Source of the DNA: Rickettsia endosymbiont of Cantharis rufa
Lineage (GTDB): Bacteria > Pseudomonadota > Alphaproteobacteria > Rickettsiales > Rickettsiaceae
Length of the DNA: 64,000 nucleotides
Direction of reading: 5' to 3'
Assembly (NCBI RefSeq): GCF_964026445.1
Contig: NZ_OZ032150.1
Location: forward strand, 372,001-436,000
How positions within the stretch are numbered: position 1 is the first letter of the stretch; the number at the start of each line of letters is the position of its first letter. The notes under the pieces are model-generated. The model saw nothing but the letters and a program-made list of their open reading frames with translations. It did no database searches and was not told the DNA's origin. Shown here piece by piece: positions 41,015-52,541 of this stretch. The position numbers were made by a program, and so were the translations under genes.

Positions 41015-42164
41015 TCAATAATAATTTCCTGCTTCAACTTCTAGCTTTTTAAAATGTGATATACCGAGGCTATACCCCGTAATGATAGGAATTACTATCA
41101 TGAGTAACCCTAAATTATTAAAACGCTCTGTTAAATAAACAAACCCAAAAGAACTAATTACGTACATAGCAGCTCTTGAAGAAGCATATATAAAGCTAGC
41201 ATAGGTAAACCGTTTAAAAACCGGAAAACTTTTGTAAAATATCAGGATTGCTGGAAATTCACTTGGAGAAAAAGTAACTACAATTAGTTAATTAAGAAAA
41301 TTTGCCAACCTTGGGTTATATTATCTAATATTAATGGACTAAATAAAATAAAAGCTAAAAATATCATTAATTGTGTTTTTAAAATTTTTAGCGGATGAAA
41401 TTTATAGCATAAACATGTAAGCACCAGTGCTACAAAAACTTCACTATAGAAACAATGAAATTTTGATGTATTACTGCCTCAGTGGTATAATGTAACGAAT
41501 CTTTAAGTATATTACTACAATGAACATAAGCAAAATAAAACCATACAGGTTGTGCTAGTTGTATTAAAAAATAATAGATGGCAGTTTTCTTATTAACTTT
41601 TTCTTGTCATACAGGATTATTTTTTATTTTTGCTACATCAATTATATTACTATCTTTTATTGTGTCGTGTATTCTACGTTTAGCATCAACGAAATCCGGT
41701 GTTTCACGTAAAGTAGTTCTAGCGGCACTACCTATTAATGCAATTCCTGCGCCTATTCAAAATGCGATACGCCAATTAAAACTGTAAGATGTAACTAAAG
41801 TTGCTACGCCAGGAGCTACCGTTAATCCTAAACTAACACACACTTCTACAAATGCTACGGCAGAAAAACGCTTAGGAACTACGACAGATTCCGTTAAATA
41901 TAATTCCGCTCCTACTCTTTCTCCCATAGATGATATACCTTGTACTATACGACATATAGTTACTATCCAAGCAGCACTATCCCCTACTTGGGCATAAGTA
42001 GGAAGATTAGCCATAACGATGCAAGAAAATGACATTAAAATAGTTGTAATAATGACTGTGGATTTCCGACCTATATTATCTCCTATCCAACCAAATAATA
42101 GAGCTCCTAAGGGTCTAAAAATAAAAGTAGAGCAAAAAGAAAAAGCTACAAGAAGTCGATACAC
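41015..42164 (-). pseudogene. ProP-like MFS transporter, frameshifted
   Basis: The N-terminal frame (MYRLLVAFSFCSTFIFRPLG, GWIGDNIGRKSTVIITTILM, the MFS loop motif; ICRIVQGISSMGERVGAELY) runs to about 41757. The protein then continues in other frames (WIGAGIALIGSAARTTLRET, QLAQPVWFYFAYVHCSNILK) to VVTFSPSEFPAILIFYKSFP and SHFKKLEVEAGNYY at 41015. The first helix and initiator region seem absent. ProP-type carriers (proline/betaine or other osmolytes) are multiplied and often broken in Rickettsia. At least three lesions mean no product. Confidence 0.75.
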
Positions 42165-42228
42165 AATTTTTCTAAAAAGTTAATTTATAGAAAGATTATA
42201 TTGAGAAGATTTAAAGTCAAGAAAAAAG

Positions 42229-42897
42229 TTACAATATTTTACGATTATAATTACTTAAAACTTCTTTGACTAATGAAGTGGTTATTTTTCTTTTAGAAGT
42301 TAAGGCAAATTGATTTATATTCTCTAATATTTCTATGATTTTAGCATATTCTCTAGGTAAATTTACTAAAAGAAAATCTATTATCTGCCTAGATATTGTT
42401 ACCGAAGAAATAGAAAAATGCTTAAATATTAGAGTTTTGATTAACTCATCATCAGGGGAGTTTAATACTATACTAAGTACCGATTTGATACGTGAAGATA
42501 AATCAGGCAATGCAAAATTTTCATTTTTATTAAGCGATGTAAGCAAAAGATATTTTTGTTTTTCGTTAATAATATTGAATATATGAAGTAATGCCGACTC
42601 TTGCCAGTTTTCAATATCTTCAATGATAAAAGCATTACATCTCTCTAAAATTTTTTCATTAAAAAAAATATCTTTAATAATATAGGCATTGCTTAAATTT
42701 TGCCATATTTTGGTTAAATAAGTTTTGCCTGAAGAAGAAGGTCCTTTGATTAATAAAGTGAATTTATAAGGATTAACGCCAAAGCCGTGCTGCCAATTTT
42801 GTATAATATTATAAGCTTGATAGTTAGAACTAGAAACAATAAATTCATCAAGATGATATTTATTAGGAATGGTAAACCGAAATATATATTGCCGCAC
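42229..42897 (-). CDS. hda: Hda/DnaA-like AAA+ regulator
   Basis: 222 residues. Walker A GPSSSGKT near residue 52, Walker B-like region AFIIEDIENW, and sensor-type region ALPDLSSRIKS. DnaA-like ATPase with no C-terminal DNA-binding domain 4, the layout of Hda/HdaA, which with the sliding clamp stimulates ATP hydrolysis of DnaA to prevent re-initiation. The N-terminus (MRQYIFRFTIPNKYHLDEFI) fits Hda. It lies 15 bp downstream of a PerM-type gene, a pair seen in other alphaproteobacteria. Confidence 0.8.
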   Translation of the reverse strand: MRQYIFRFTIPNKYHLDEFIVSSSNYQAYNIIQNWQHGFGVNPYKFTLLIKGPSSSGKTYLTKIWQNLSNAYIIKDIFFNEKILERCNAFIIEDIENWQESALLHIFNIINEKQKYLLLTSLNKNENFALPDLSSRIKSVLSIVLNSPDDELIKTLIFKHFSISSVTISRQIIDFLLVNLPREYAKIIEILENINQFALTSKRKITTSLVKEVLSNYNRKIL

Positions 42898-42912
42898 TGT
42901 TATAAGAATTTT

Positions 42913-43968
42913 TTAGCCGTCTATTCGATAGAATTTGCTAGATTTATAAAATTTAATTAGATTCAAGAGTAAAATTTTAGTAATACCGGCGATAGGTATG
43001 GCAAAAAATATCCCAATAATTCCAAATAAACTGCCACAAGCAAAAATCGAGAATATAATCCAAAGAGGATGCAACCCTATTTCATCACCGATAATTTTAG
43101 GGGTTAAAATATAAGACTCACAAATATTTCCGACCAGATAAATTATCATTATATATAGTAATTTGGAAGTTACGCCAAAAGTTAAATAGCCGATAATTAG
43201 AGTTAAAAGAAACGATATAAAAGTACCAAGGAAAGGAATAATAACTAAAAACCCTGTTAAAATTCCAAGTAAAAGAGCGAGATCAATACCTATTATGGTA
43301 AATGCAATACTATAATAAGTAGACAATAATAAGCAAATATTTAGCTGGCCTCTTATGTAAGCAGATAACAAATTATTAATTGCCGATAATATTTCAAGGA
43401 TTTTCGGTCTAGTTCCTATAGGTAATAATGATTTCATGTTTGCAATAATTTTAGCCCAATCACGTAGGAAATAGAATAATATTATAGGTATAAGTAAAAA
43501 TAAAACAAATATGTTAATAGTGATAATAGTATAACGCCAAAAATTATTAGCAATACTGCCAAGTACAGTAAATATACTATTTATAAAATTGCTTAAAGAA
43601 TTCTTGATTTTATCGGCAATATCCGGTTCTATCGAATAAATTTTTGCCATTATAGGAGGTAATATTTCTGCCTGTAAATAATTTTTATATTTTGGAATAT
43701 TATTTATAAAAGTAAAAATTTGTCCATAAATTATCGGCACTAAAATAGTAAGTGCTATAAAAAATATGCTCAAAAATATCAGATAAATTATACTCGATGC
43801 AAATTTATTTGATATTTTAAATTCTGATGCAATAAAATCAATAGCAGGCTGTAGTAAGTAAGATATTATAAACGCGATAAAAAATGGTTTTACGGCGTCT
43901 GAAATTAGCATAAAACCGCTTATAAAAAGCCCTAAAAAAACTAGCCAAAATATAGCGATTCTATTCAT
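42913..43968 (-). CDS. AI-2E/PerM-family membrane protein
   Basis: 351 residues with about eight membrane helices in the two-cluster pattern of the family ([72 protein letters not shown]). Family members are putative exporters or antiporters, and the substrate is unknown here. Upstream of hda and likely cotranscribed. The gene starts right after a palindromic element that fills the gap to grpE. Confidence 0.85.
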   Translation of the reverse strand: MNRIAIFWLVFLGLFISGFMLISDAVKPFFIAFIISYLLQPAIDFIASEFKISNKFASSIIYLIFLSIFFIALTILVPIIYGQIFTFINNIPKYKNYLQAEILPPIMAKIYSIEPDIADKIKNSLSNFINSIFTVLGSIANNFWRYTIITINIFVLFLLIPIILFYFLRDWAKIIANMKSLLPIGTRPKILEILSAINNLLSAYIRGQLNICLLLSTYYSIAFTIIGIDLALLLGILTGFLVIIPFLGTFISFLLTLIIGYLTFGVTSKLLYIMIIYLVGNICESYILTPKIIGDEIGLHPLWIIFSIFACGSLFGIIGIFFAIPIAGITKILLLNLIKFYKSSKFYRIDG

Positions 43969-43988
43969 ATTATTCTTCCAATTTTCTA

Positions 43989-44108
43989 TACGAAGATCAA
44001 CTTCAAAAAGAGCTAGGAGTTCACAAGGCGAGGACCGAAGCGTATACTTAATACGTGAGAACAGAAATTCTTGTAGAACGACAACGCCAATTTTTGAAGT
44101 TGTTCGAG
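43989..44108. repeat. Palindromic repeat, family P1
   Basis: Left TACGAAGATCAACTTCAAAA and right TTTTTGAAGTTGTTCGAGTA are inverse ends. The centre (GAGGACCGAAGCGTATACTT, GTAGAACGACAACGCC) is in reverse orientation to the copies at 13353 and 49561. It occupies the entire intergenic space between grpE and perM. Confidence 0.65.
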
Positions 44109-44110
44109 TA

Positions 44111-44647
44111 TTAAGGCTTTTTAACTACTTGTACGGTAGCAGGGCGAAGTAGCCTATCCCTAATCTTATATCCTGATTGCATTAAAGTAATAATGCTATT
44201 CGGTGCACACTCTGTATTATCTATCTGCGAAATTGCATTATGTAAATTATAGTCAAACATCGATCCTATTTCCGGTTTTATTTCTTCAATATTATGCTTA
44301 TGAAATATTTTATCTAGCTCATCTTTAGTCATCTGAACACCGGCTATAATATTTGTGACTTCTATATCAGGATTTGCCGGTTTGTGTGCTAATGCTCTTG
44401 AAAGATTATCACTAACATTTAGTAGCTCTTTAGCAAATGTAGCAATCGCATAATCTTTTGCTTCGTCACGTGCTTTTTCTAAACGCTTTCTTGTGTTATC
44501 TATTTCGGCAGTAGTTCTAATTAGCCTGTCTTTTAGCTCTTCAATTTGTGCTTTTAAGCTTGCTATTTCTTCATTATCAACTACTTGAGCTTCTATAGTA
44601 GGGCTAATTTCTTCTTCATTACGGCTCTCTATATTATCATTTGTCAT
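44111..44647 (-). CDS. grpE: Nucleotide exchange factor GrpE
   Basis: 178 residues. Releases ADP from DnaK. Long N-terminal coiled coil ([40 protein letters not shown]) and the C-terminal beta domain with [40 protein letters not shown], the signature of GrpE. Divergent from rph, and the 75-bp intergenic region must hold both promoters. Confidence 0.96.
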   Translation of the reverse strand: MTNDNIESRNEEEISPTIEAQVVDNEEIASLKAQIEELKDRLIRTTAEIDNTRKRLEKARDEAKDYAIATFAKELLNVSDNLSRALAHKPANPDIEVTNIIAGVQMTKDELDKIFHKHNIEEIKPEIGSMFDYNLHNAISQIDNTECAPNSIITLMQSGYKIRDRLLRPATVQVVKKP

Positions 44648-44722
44648 ATTATTTACTTTTTATGTTCTTTTTTGAGTTATATATAGATATAATAAAATTT
44701 TTTTCAATGGTAAATTAATATT

Positions 44723-45442
44723 ATGAGACACTCAGGAAGAAAAAGCAACCAATTACGTCCTATTTCATTAGAATTATCACCGCTTGTTAATACAGAAGAC
44801 TCTTGCCTTATTAAAATCGGTAATACACATGTCATGTGTAGTGCTACTTGCGAAACTACCGTGCCTCCGTTTTTACGTGGGCAAAATCAAGGCTGGATTA
44901 CTGCTGAGTACGGTATGCTCCCCGGCTCTACATCCCAGCGTATTAAAAGAGAAGCGGCGCTTGGAAAACAAGGCGGAAGAACTCAAGAGATACAGCGTTT
45001 AATAGCGAGAAGCATGCGATGCATAATTGACCTAAAAAAACTTGGTGAAAGACAAATTATTATAGATTGTGACGTTATTAATGCTGATGGCGGTACTAGA
45101 ACGGCAGCAATAACAGGGAGCTACGTAGCATTGCACTTAGCTATTAGATCATTGATGAAAAAGAGAATTTTAAAAGTAAACCCATTAATTAGTCAAATTG
45201 CAGCTACTTCTTGTGGTATATATAAAGGTGAGGCGATACTAGATTTGGATTATTTAGAAGATAGTGATGCGGAAGTGGATAGTAATTTTGTGTTTGCAGG
45301 TAACGGTAATTTAATCGAAGTACAAGGTACGGCAGAGAAAGAATCTTTTTCTGAGGAACAATTTTTAGCAATGTTAAAGCTTGCTAAAGGCGGAGCTGCG
45401 GAATTATTTAAACTACAAAATCAAGTGCTGCTCAGGTCTTAG
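44723..45442 (+). CDS. rph: Ribonuclease PH
   Basis: 239 residues. Phosphorolytic 3'-5' exonuclease that trims tRNA 3' ends, a hexameric ring. Starts [20 protein letters not shown]. Signature regions [54 protein letters not shown] are intact. Length is typical. Divergent to grpE, as in several alphaproteobacteria. A type A repeat lies 25 bp after the stop. Confidence 0.97.
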   Translation: MRHSGRKSNQLRPISLELSPLVNTEDSCLIKIGNTHVMCSATCETTVPPFLRGQNQGWITAEYGMLPGSTSQRIKREAALGKQGGRTQEIQRLIARSMRCIIDLKKLGERQIIIDCDVINADGGTRTAAITGSYVALHLAIRSLMKKRILKVNPLISQIAATSCGIYKGEAILDLDYLEDSDAEVDSNFVFAGNGNLIEVQGTAEKESFSEEQFLAMLKLAKGGAAELFKLQNQVLLRS

Positions 45443-45467
45443 AAAGTGGCTACGTGGATTAGTTTTT

Positions 45468-45561
45468 CCGTCATTGCGAGGAAAAATTGAAAATTTTGAC
45501 GTAGCAATCTCAGGATATTTGACGAGACTGCCATGCTCTCTACGTTCGCTCGCAATGACGA
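45468..45561. repeat. Type A repeat, complete copy
   Basis: Ends CGTCATTGCGAGG and GCTCGCAATGACG are inverse. The interior holds TTGAAAATTTTGACGTAGCA and ATCTCAGGATA. Matches 62760-62858 closely. IS1 copy 6 follows 57 bp later. Confidence 0.65.
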
Positions 45562-45618
45562 TTAGGTATTCACGCAACAACGCAATGTAGAAATAACATA
45601 TTTATTAAGCGTATGGAC

Positions 45619-46447
45619 GGCCGCCCCCCGTATTGCAGCTTAGCATGAATAGTCTATAATCCTCAAACAGTAATAAGAGAGAATTATAGTTAAGGAGTTA
45701 TGACAAGAATATATGTTAAGTGTAGATCAAGAATAGATGTTAAGTGTAGATATTATAACGACACAGAAAAAGTAGTAAAGGCGGGATATTCAATTTCAAA
45801 ACAACAGAGATATCAATGCAAGCAGTGTAATCGATATTTTTAACTGTAATATATTAATAATGCCTCTAAGCCTGGAGTCAAGGCTCAGATAGTAGATATG
45901 TCAATCAATGGCTCTGGAGTTAGGGATACAGTAAGAGTATTAAAAGTGGGTATCAATACGGTTATCCGTGTTTTAAAAAAATCTAGCGTTAAAAAAGATA
46001 AATCATTCTATCAATACGATAGAAGTAATTATTGCTCCTGAAATAGATGAACAATGGCCTTATGTACAGAATAAATCCAAACAAAGATGGCTTTGATATT
46101 CTTTGGATAAGATTTTGTTAAAAGTAGTTGCTTATACTTTTGGTACAAGATGTGATAGCACATCAGAATCATTACTGAAAAAAACTGGAGGATTTTAAGG
46201 TTACTTTTTACTTTACAGATGGATGGGGAAGTTATGCTAGGTTATTAGATCCCAAAAAACACATTGTTAGTAAAAAATATACTCAACGGATAGAACGGGG
46301 TAACTTAAATCTTAGAACAAGATGCAAAAGACTGACACGTAAAACAATTTGTTTTTCCAAGTCATTGGATATTCATGATAAAGTCATCGGAACTCTTATT
46401 GAACGTATAGCCTTTTAATATCCACATCTGTAAAATGGAGGCATGCC
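45619..46447 (+). mobile_element. IS1-family element, copy 6
   Basis: From GGCCGCCCCCCGTATTGCAG to a degenerate right end GGAGGCATGCC. It shares with copy 7 the variants ATGACAAGAATATATG and TATTATAACG, as well as the 3' AGCCTTTTAATATC. All shared lesions are present. Flanks GCGTATGGAC and TTATAATTTT do not match. Copies 6 and 7 look like the most closely related pair in the window, 6 kb apart in direct orientation. Confidence 0.9.
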
Positions 46448-46840
46448 TTATAATTTTTGGAGCTTACCCTTTATAATATTTTCTATTGTCATAAATAAAA
46501 ATTCCATAATTAATTATTTATGACTTGTTAATAGTGTTTTTTCACTTTTATATCTTTATGATACTGTCCTGTATATACTGAAGAATTCTTTAAAAAGCAG
46601 AAAAGTAAAATTTCAAGATATAATAGCTTTGGTTTTATGGGGTAGCTATTTTATATTACAGACCATAGCTTCATATAAAGCAGTATTTGAAATAATTTTT
46701 TGTCCTTTCAAATGGAGCAAAGCTAACCATGGCGTTAGCTTAGAGGATTTTGAGAAAGAATAGACATCTCGTATGACAATCTTATAAAGAAGAATTTGAA
46801 AAAAAAAGAGGTTCATTAAAAAAATTTTTATCCTTTCCCC
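46448..46840. other. Non-coding gap before groESL
   Basis: AT-rich sequence without a recognisable gene. A minus-strand frame at 46646-46879 (ending SKLTPWLALLHLKGQKIISN..) is open but overlaps the groES promoter region and has no start support. I treat it as a possible fossil of an older gene. No repeat family member is evident here. Confidence 0.4.
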
Positions 46841-46870
46841 TTGAACTAATAAAAATAAAATATATATAGT
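46841..46870 (+). promoter_or_regulatory. Candidate groESL promoter
   Basis: CCTTGAAC with TTGAAC at 46841-46846 and TATAGT at 46865-46870 gives an 18-bp spacer, 37 bp upstream of the groES ATG. The -35 part CTTGAA also matches the heat-shock sigma-32 consensus, but the CCCCAT-type -10 is absent, so a vegetative or hybrid promoter is more likely. Not tested. Confidence 0.45.
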
Positions 46871-46906
46871 TATGTACATTTGAAGATTTAATAATTGGAG
46901 GTTAAA

Positions 46907-47200
46907 ATGTCTTTTAAACCATTACATGATAGAATTGCAATAAAGCCTATCGAACAAGAAGAAAAAACTAAAGGCGGAATTATTATTCCTGATACCGCGA
47001 AAGAAAAGCCGATTCAAGGTATCGTCACCGCTGTAGGCACAGGTACTCGTAATGAAAAAGGTGAAGTTTATCCTTTAGAGTTAAAGGTGGGTGACAAAGT
47101 TTTATACGGTAAGTGGGCAGGTACCGAAATTGAAATTAAAGGCGAAAAACTAATCGTTATGAAAGAAAATGATGTTCTAGGTTCTATAAAAGAAAATTAA
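46907..47200 (+). CDS. groES: Co-chaperonin GroES
   Basis: 97 residues from ATG 46907, preceded by TTGGAGG. Lid of the GroEL folding chamber. [20 protein letters not shown] with the mobile loop [20 protein letters not shown] and the roof region [20 protein letters not shown]. An ATG 12 bp upstream (46895) would place the ribosome site inside the frame and is rejected. groEL follows after 187 bp. Confidence 0.96.
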   Translation: MSFKPLHDRIAIKPIEQEEKTKGGIIIPDTAKEKPIQGIVTAVGTGTRNEKGEVYPLELKVGDKVLYGKWAGTEIEIKGEKLIVMKENDVLGSIKEN

Positions 47201-47342
47201 ATTAATCTATTTTTGTTATTTTTTTTGCTGTAAATCATAAGATTTTTTTTGAAATATTAATAACTATCACATCAAAAATCTTATCAATTTTCGCTAAAAA
47301 ATATTTAAAAATATAAATAATTTAATTTTCTGCATAGAACCT
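47200..47342. repeat. Palindromic repeat P4 between groES and groEL
   Basis: Contains TTTTTGCTGTAAATCATAAG, CAAAAATCTTATCAATTTTC and GCTAAAAAATATTTAAAAAT, matching other P4 copies, with ends AAATTAATCTATTTTTG and AATTTAATTTTCTGCATAG. It sits inside the operon and would form a long hairpin in the groESL transcript. Confidence 0.6.
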
Positions 47343-47372
47343 CGATACAATTAATTAATTATTTATTTGTAA

Positions 47373-49031
<1,659 letters not shown>

Positions 49032-49074
49032 GTCTATATCTCCATAAGATAGGTTATACAATAGGTCTAATAAA

Positions 49075-49245
49075 CCGGTTTTGTTGCATGACTCAAAAAA
49101 GCATACGATGTCATACCGTGGCCCCGCCATAGTATCTAGAAAAACAACTTAAAATACTAATAATTTCAGTATTTTTTCCTGGATCCCGTGAATAAATCAC
49201 GGGATGACAATGGCAAAATCAAGTCATGTAACAAAGCTTAAAAGT
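49075..49245. repeat. Type B repeat; start of 1.4-kb non-coding gap
   Basis: Contains GTCATACCGTGGCCCCGCCA, AATACTAATAATTTCAGTAT, CTGGATCCCGTGAATAAATC and ACGGGATGACA, with TTGTTGCATGACTC / GTCATGTAACAAAGC outer ends. It opens the stretch 49032-50409, which is built almost entirely of repeats. Confidence 0.6.
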
Positions 49246-49560
49246 TATACAAATAGTACTATTAAAGCGATTCTTCGCTTAAAAATAAATTCTTTAATAA
49301 AACTCTTTCACAAAAAATAAAATATAGAATGCCATGTAATTATTTCAATAAATGATTACAAATATTTTTTTAATTAATTATAATAGCTCAACCTTTGGTA
49401 TTAATCCTATAGTGAAGTATATTGAATTAGGTGAGATTCATAAGAAATATTTTAATTTTGTAGCAAAAAAGAGTTTAAGCGGTTTTATGCCTTAATTATT
49501 AAGAATAGATTTTTTGTTGAAGCTCTAGACAAGGTTAATCTATAATGTATATACTAAGAT

Positions 49561-49676
49561 AGAACTTGAAAAATTGGCTGCGTCGTTCTACAAGATCTGT
49601 GGTACTGAACGTTTAAGTATACGTTGCGTTCCTTGCCTTGTGAGCTCCTTGTTCTTTTCCAAGTTGATCTACGTAC
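49561..49676. repeat. Palindromic repeat, family P1
   Basis: AGAACTTGAAAAATTGGCTG at the left and TTCCAAGTTGATCTACG at the right, with CGTCGTTCTACAAG between. Closest to the copy after ampG. Confidence 0.65.
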
Positions 49677-49734
49677 CTATTCTTTATTTACCTGAGGTAT
49701 ATATTCATTTAATTTAAAAAATTAGTAATAAAAG

Positions 49735-49850
49735 TTTCTAGCTTTTGGTTGGTTAAACTACGCTAACTAAAATTAATAAGATTTTAGAAAAATTACTATT
49801 CTTATTTAAAAAAATCTTATAATTTATACAGTTAAGAAAGACTAAAATAA
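49735..49850. repeat. Palindromic repeat, family P4, degenerate
   Basis: ACTAAAATTAATAAGATTTT and TTTAAAAAAATCTTATAATT give the P4 core in reverse orientation. The outer ends are worn (TTTCTAGCTTTTGG, AAGACTAAAATAAG). Confidence 0.5.
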
Positions 49851-49865
49851 GATAATTTATATTTT

Positions 49866-49971
49866 ATAGTGAACTGATCCTCACGCTGTAGCACGTTGCT
49901 CGTCGTCTTGCCTATTAATATATAGGCTCTACCCCCTCACTCCTATCACAAAATGGGTCTGAGTTCACTAT
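49866..49971. repeat. Palindromic repeat, family P3
   Basis: Ends ATAGTGAACTGATCCTCACG and GGGTCTGAGTTCACTAT are inverse, with centre CTCGTCGTCTTGCCTATTAA and ATATAGGCTCTACCCCC, as in the copy at 5778 read in reverse. Confidence 0.65.
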
Positions 49972-50020
49972 ACATGTAAAACTTAAAAAAATAGAGTTCT
50001 AAAAGAAATCTAATTAATAT

Positions 50021-50193
50021 GAATTTAGATTCTGTGAGCATTTCTAAAATAATATAATTATAGTTCTTTTTTTTGCTGCAAGTTATAAGATTTTTTTGAA
50101 ATATGAATAACTATTCCTACAAAAATCTTATTAACTTTCGCTAAAAAATAACTCAAAATGTAAGTTAATTTAAAATGTTCACAGAACCTAGAA
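50021..50193. repeat. Palindromic repeat, family P4
   Basis: TTTAGATTCTGTGAGCATTT at the left and AAAATGTTCACAGAACCTAG at the right are inverse. The core reads GCTGCAAGTTATAAGATTTT and AAATCTTATTAACTTTCGCT. About 215 bp of AT-rich sequence, including a 9-bp inverted repeat ATTCAGTTA/TAACTGAAT near 50351-50386, then precede the alarmone synthetase gene. Confidence 0.65.
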
Positions 50194-50409
50194 TAAAAGA
50201 TACAAATAATAGGGTAGGTAGTGCGAAGCTCGCCACAATCTCAATTTTTCCTATTAATATCAACCAAAGCTGAGTTTTATTAATATTTCTAAAAATAGCA
50301 AATAAATTAGAAATATTAACAAAACTTAATAAATTTATTGCTTTAATTGGTATTCAGTTATTCGTAAGTATAACTATTAACTGAATTAGTATAAATTAAG
50401 GAGGTAGTT

Positions 50410-50814
50410 TTGCTCCAAAGGGTTATTAAACATTTAAATCATAATTTATCTAAACATGATATTACTGCTCAAATAACAGGTAGGATCAAACATCCAATAT
50501 CAATTTTATATAAATTATATCGTAAAGGTATAAAGTTAGAAGAATTAACAGATATTTTTGCGATAAGAATAGTGGTAATAGATGAAGAGAAGTGTTATAA
50601 AGCTTTAAAAGTAGTTCATAATCTTTATGAGTATGAAAAGGATAAATTCAAAAATTATATTCTTAATCCTAAACCAAACGGCTATCAATCCTTGCATACT
50701 ATTATTGCAACTGAGGAAAATTATAAAATAGAAATACAAATACGTGATCATAATATGCATTATCATGCAGAGAGCGGTGAGGCTGCACACTGGAAATATA
50801 AAAATAGTTTTTAG
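50410..50814 (+). CDS. spoT: RelA/SpoT synthetase-domain protein, short
   Basis: 134 residues from TTG 50410, with a strong AAGGAGGTAG ribosome site 5 bases before. It carries most of the alarmone synthetase fold: GRIKHPISILYKLYRKGI (RxKxxxSIxxK ATP loop), ELTDIFAIRIVVIDEEKCYK, NPKPNGYQSLHTIIAT (GYQSLH acceptor motif) and EIQIRDHNMHYHAESGEAAH (catalytic Glu). The first helices of a normal synthetase domain, the hydrolase domain and TGS/ACT domains are absent. Rickettsia are known to have spoT in separate short genes. Its stop codon coincides with the edge of a palindromic element. Activity is uncertain. Confidence 0.8.
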   Translation: MLQRVIKHLNHNLSKHDITAQITGRIKHPISILYKLYRKGIKLEELTDIFAIRIVVIDEEKCYKALKVVHNLYEYEKDKFKNYILNPKPNGYQSLHTIIATEENYKIEIQIRDHNMHYHAESGEAAHWKYKNSF

Positions 50815-50977
50815 ACTCTGTGAACATATTCTAATTGATTTTTTATTTTAACTCTCTTCTTCTGCAAATTATAAGATTTTTTTAAAATATAAGTAACTAC
50901 TTCTTCAAAAATTCTATTAATTTCGCTAAAAAATATCTCAAAATAAAAAATCAATTAGAATATGTTCACAGAAGCCT
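50812..50977. repeat. Palindromic repeat P4 at the end of the synthetase gene
   Basis: TAGACTCTGTGAACATATTC and GAATATGTTCACAGAAGCCT are inverse ends. The element begins with the TAG that ends the synthetase frame. Core GCAAATTATAAGATTTTTTT. First part of the gap 50815-51406, which is again made of repeats. Confidence 0.7.
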
Positions 50978-50991
50978 AGCTAAAATAATAG

Positions 50992-51122
50992 GAGTGTTGA
51001 AATATGATTCTTTTCGGTAATTTTGTCGTTAAAATTTGTCTGTGCTCCTCGCGTACGCTTAAGTGCTCGCCTGCATTTTGTCTAAAAATTCCTCAAAAAT
51101 AATTTATATTTCAACACTCCCA
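50992..51122. repeat. Palindromic repeat, family P6
   Basis: GGAGTGTTGAAATATGATTC and AATTTATATTTCAACACTCC are inverse, with TGCTCCTCGCGTACGCTTAA in the centre. No second clear copy was found in this window. Confidence 0.55.
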
Positions 51123-51173
51123 TAATGCGAGTAGCAAATTATTGTATAACCCACTATTCGTATTAAAATATTA

Positions 51174-51320
51174 TAGACTTCTTGTATAACTTGCTTCTAA
51201 GGGTAATTTGTGAGTCGAACCGGTACTCGTATCCTCACGTACTAAAGTGTACGCTGTGGTGCTGCGTTCCGTGTCTCCTACAAATTCCTCCTTATTAGCT
51301 GTGTTACGCAAGAAGTCTAA
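51174..51320. repeat. Palindromic repeat, family P2
   Basis: AGACTTCTTGTATAACTTGC and GTTACGCAAGAAGTCT are inverse, with centre CCTCACGTACTAAAGTGTAC. Very similar to the copy at 58749-58890. Confidence 0.7.
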
Positions 51321-51406
51321 TATAAAAGGTGAAAGGCGACTTCCATCTTAAGTAAATGTAAATGTATGCTATATAACAATTGAGCAATACAAGTAAAGCT
51401 GAATTT

Positions 51407-52120
51407 TTATTTTGCATTATTTTGAAGTTTTAAAAAGAAATTCCGTAAACCGACTTTTTGAAATATTTCTTTTTGTTCCGAAGGGAAATGTTGCTTGATA
51501 AAATTAGTGCAAACATTTAATAGTTGTTGTTCTACGGTACGTATTTCTAAATAAGCTGCTATGAGCAAGAAACTTTCTATAGTTTCTTCTACTGTTCCTA
51601 AAGCCTTTTCCGGAGATTTAGCATTTATAGTTTGTAAATTATGCAGACGATCAAATACTTTAATAAGTGCGATATCATATCTTTGTTCTTGGATTAATAA
51701 ATTTAACATTTCACCTGAGCTAATTTTACCGTACGGCTTAATTCTTGTTAAACGTTCTACGTTATCGGCAATATTCTTATCAAAAATTTTACTAATATCA
51801 GCATGCGTAAGTATTGTATCCTCTATAGTATCATGAAGAAGAGCAACATTTATCATATATGATTTGTAAAGTTTAGGAGCTTCGAGAGCCGTAAAATCTG
51901 CAAGCATGATTGCAACTTCTATAGGGTGAGAATAGTACAGCTCCCCTGATTGACGCATTTGAGAAGCGTGATATTTACGGGTATAATAAAGACCTTTTTC
52001 AATTTCTGTTATATCTACAGGTGAGTCTACTATAGTATTCAAATATTTAATTCGATCAATTAATTTTTTACTATAATCACAAATCTCAAATTTTTTCTGC
52101 CAAGTATCAATTTCTTCCAT
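51407..52120 (-). CDS. spoT: SpoT-like (p)ppGpp hydrolase, HD domain only
   Basis: 237 residues. The alarmone hydrolase fold: YHASQMRQSGELYYSHPIEV, metal motif LLHDTIEDT, and IKVFDRLHNLQTI (the usual ADRLHN with Asp kept). Removes the 3'-pyrophosphate of ppGpp. No synthetase domain follows, so hydrolase and synthetase functions sit in separate genes about 600 bp apart on opposite strands, 3' ends facing each other. The reading frame is intact and motifs are complete, which suggests it is under selection. Start ATG 52120. Confidence 0.85.
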   Translation of the reverse strand: MEEIDTWQKKFEICDYSKKLIDRIKYLNTIVDSPVDITEIEKGLYYTRKYHASQMRQSGELYYSHPIEVAIMLADFTALEAPKLYKSYMINVALLHDTIEDTILTHADISKIFDKNIADNVERLTRIKPYGKISSGEMLNLLIQEQRYDIALIKVFDRLHNLQTINAKSPEKALGTVEETIESFLLIAAYLEIRTVEQQLLNVCTNFIKQHFPSEQKEIFQKVGLRNFFLKLQNNAK

Positions 52121-52361
52121 AAATCCACTAATTTTTTATAAACATGTACATTATCAGTATAAAATATTTTTATAAGAAAATTAATAAGATTTTAGAAAGA
52201 TAGAATATTTATTTTTTAAAACTTATCAATAATCGATAGTTAAGCACAAATAAATTATAAGTCGTCAGTATTATATCTAAATTTTTAAATCTAATCGTAC
52301 TCCTGTGATTTTTTTACATAGCTATATAAAGTAAATATTAATTTTTATTAATATAAATAAT

Positions 52362-52541
52362 ATGACTAAAAAACTAGTTGATAACCAAATAGCTCCTAAT
52401 AAATCAGAGTATGATAGAAAATCTCTGCATTCTTCAGTTACTATTAACAGTAAGGAAGATTATGATAAAGCACCTATTGAAGTAAAGCGTGGTGCAGAAA
52501 CTTCACCTAAGACAATGGCTATGGTTTGTGAAGATCTAGAG
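52362..52541 (+). pseudogene. Orphan N-terminal fragment cut by IS1
   Basis: ATG 52362 opens MTKKLVDNQIAPNKSEYDRK and runs about 60 residues (SSVTINSKEDYDKAPIEVKR, ETSPKTMAMVCEDLE) before IS1 copy 7. The sequence is hydrophilic, without signal or membrane segment. The rest of the gene is not found on the far side of the IS1, which carries IS21 sequence instead. Family not recognised. The upstream gap 52121-52361 contains a P4 fragment (AAAATTAATAAGATTTT) near 52171. Confidence 0.45.

Noticed and set aside
46646-46879. 77-residue minus-strand frame upstream of groES
   Set aside because: It overlaps the likely groES promoter, is very Ile/Leu/Phe-rich from AT bias, and has no start signal. Its last 30 residues look slightly protein-like, so it may be a fossil.
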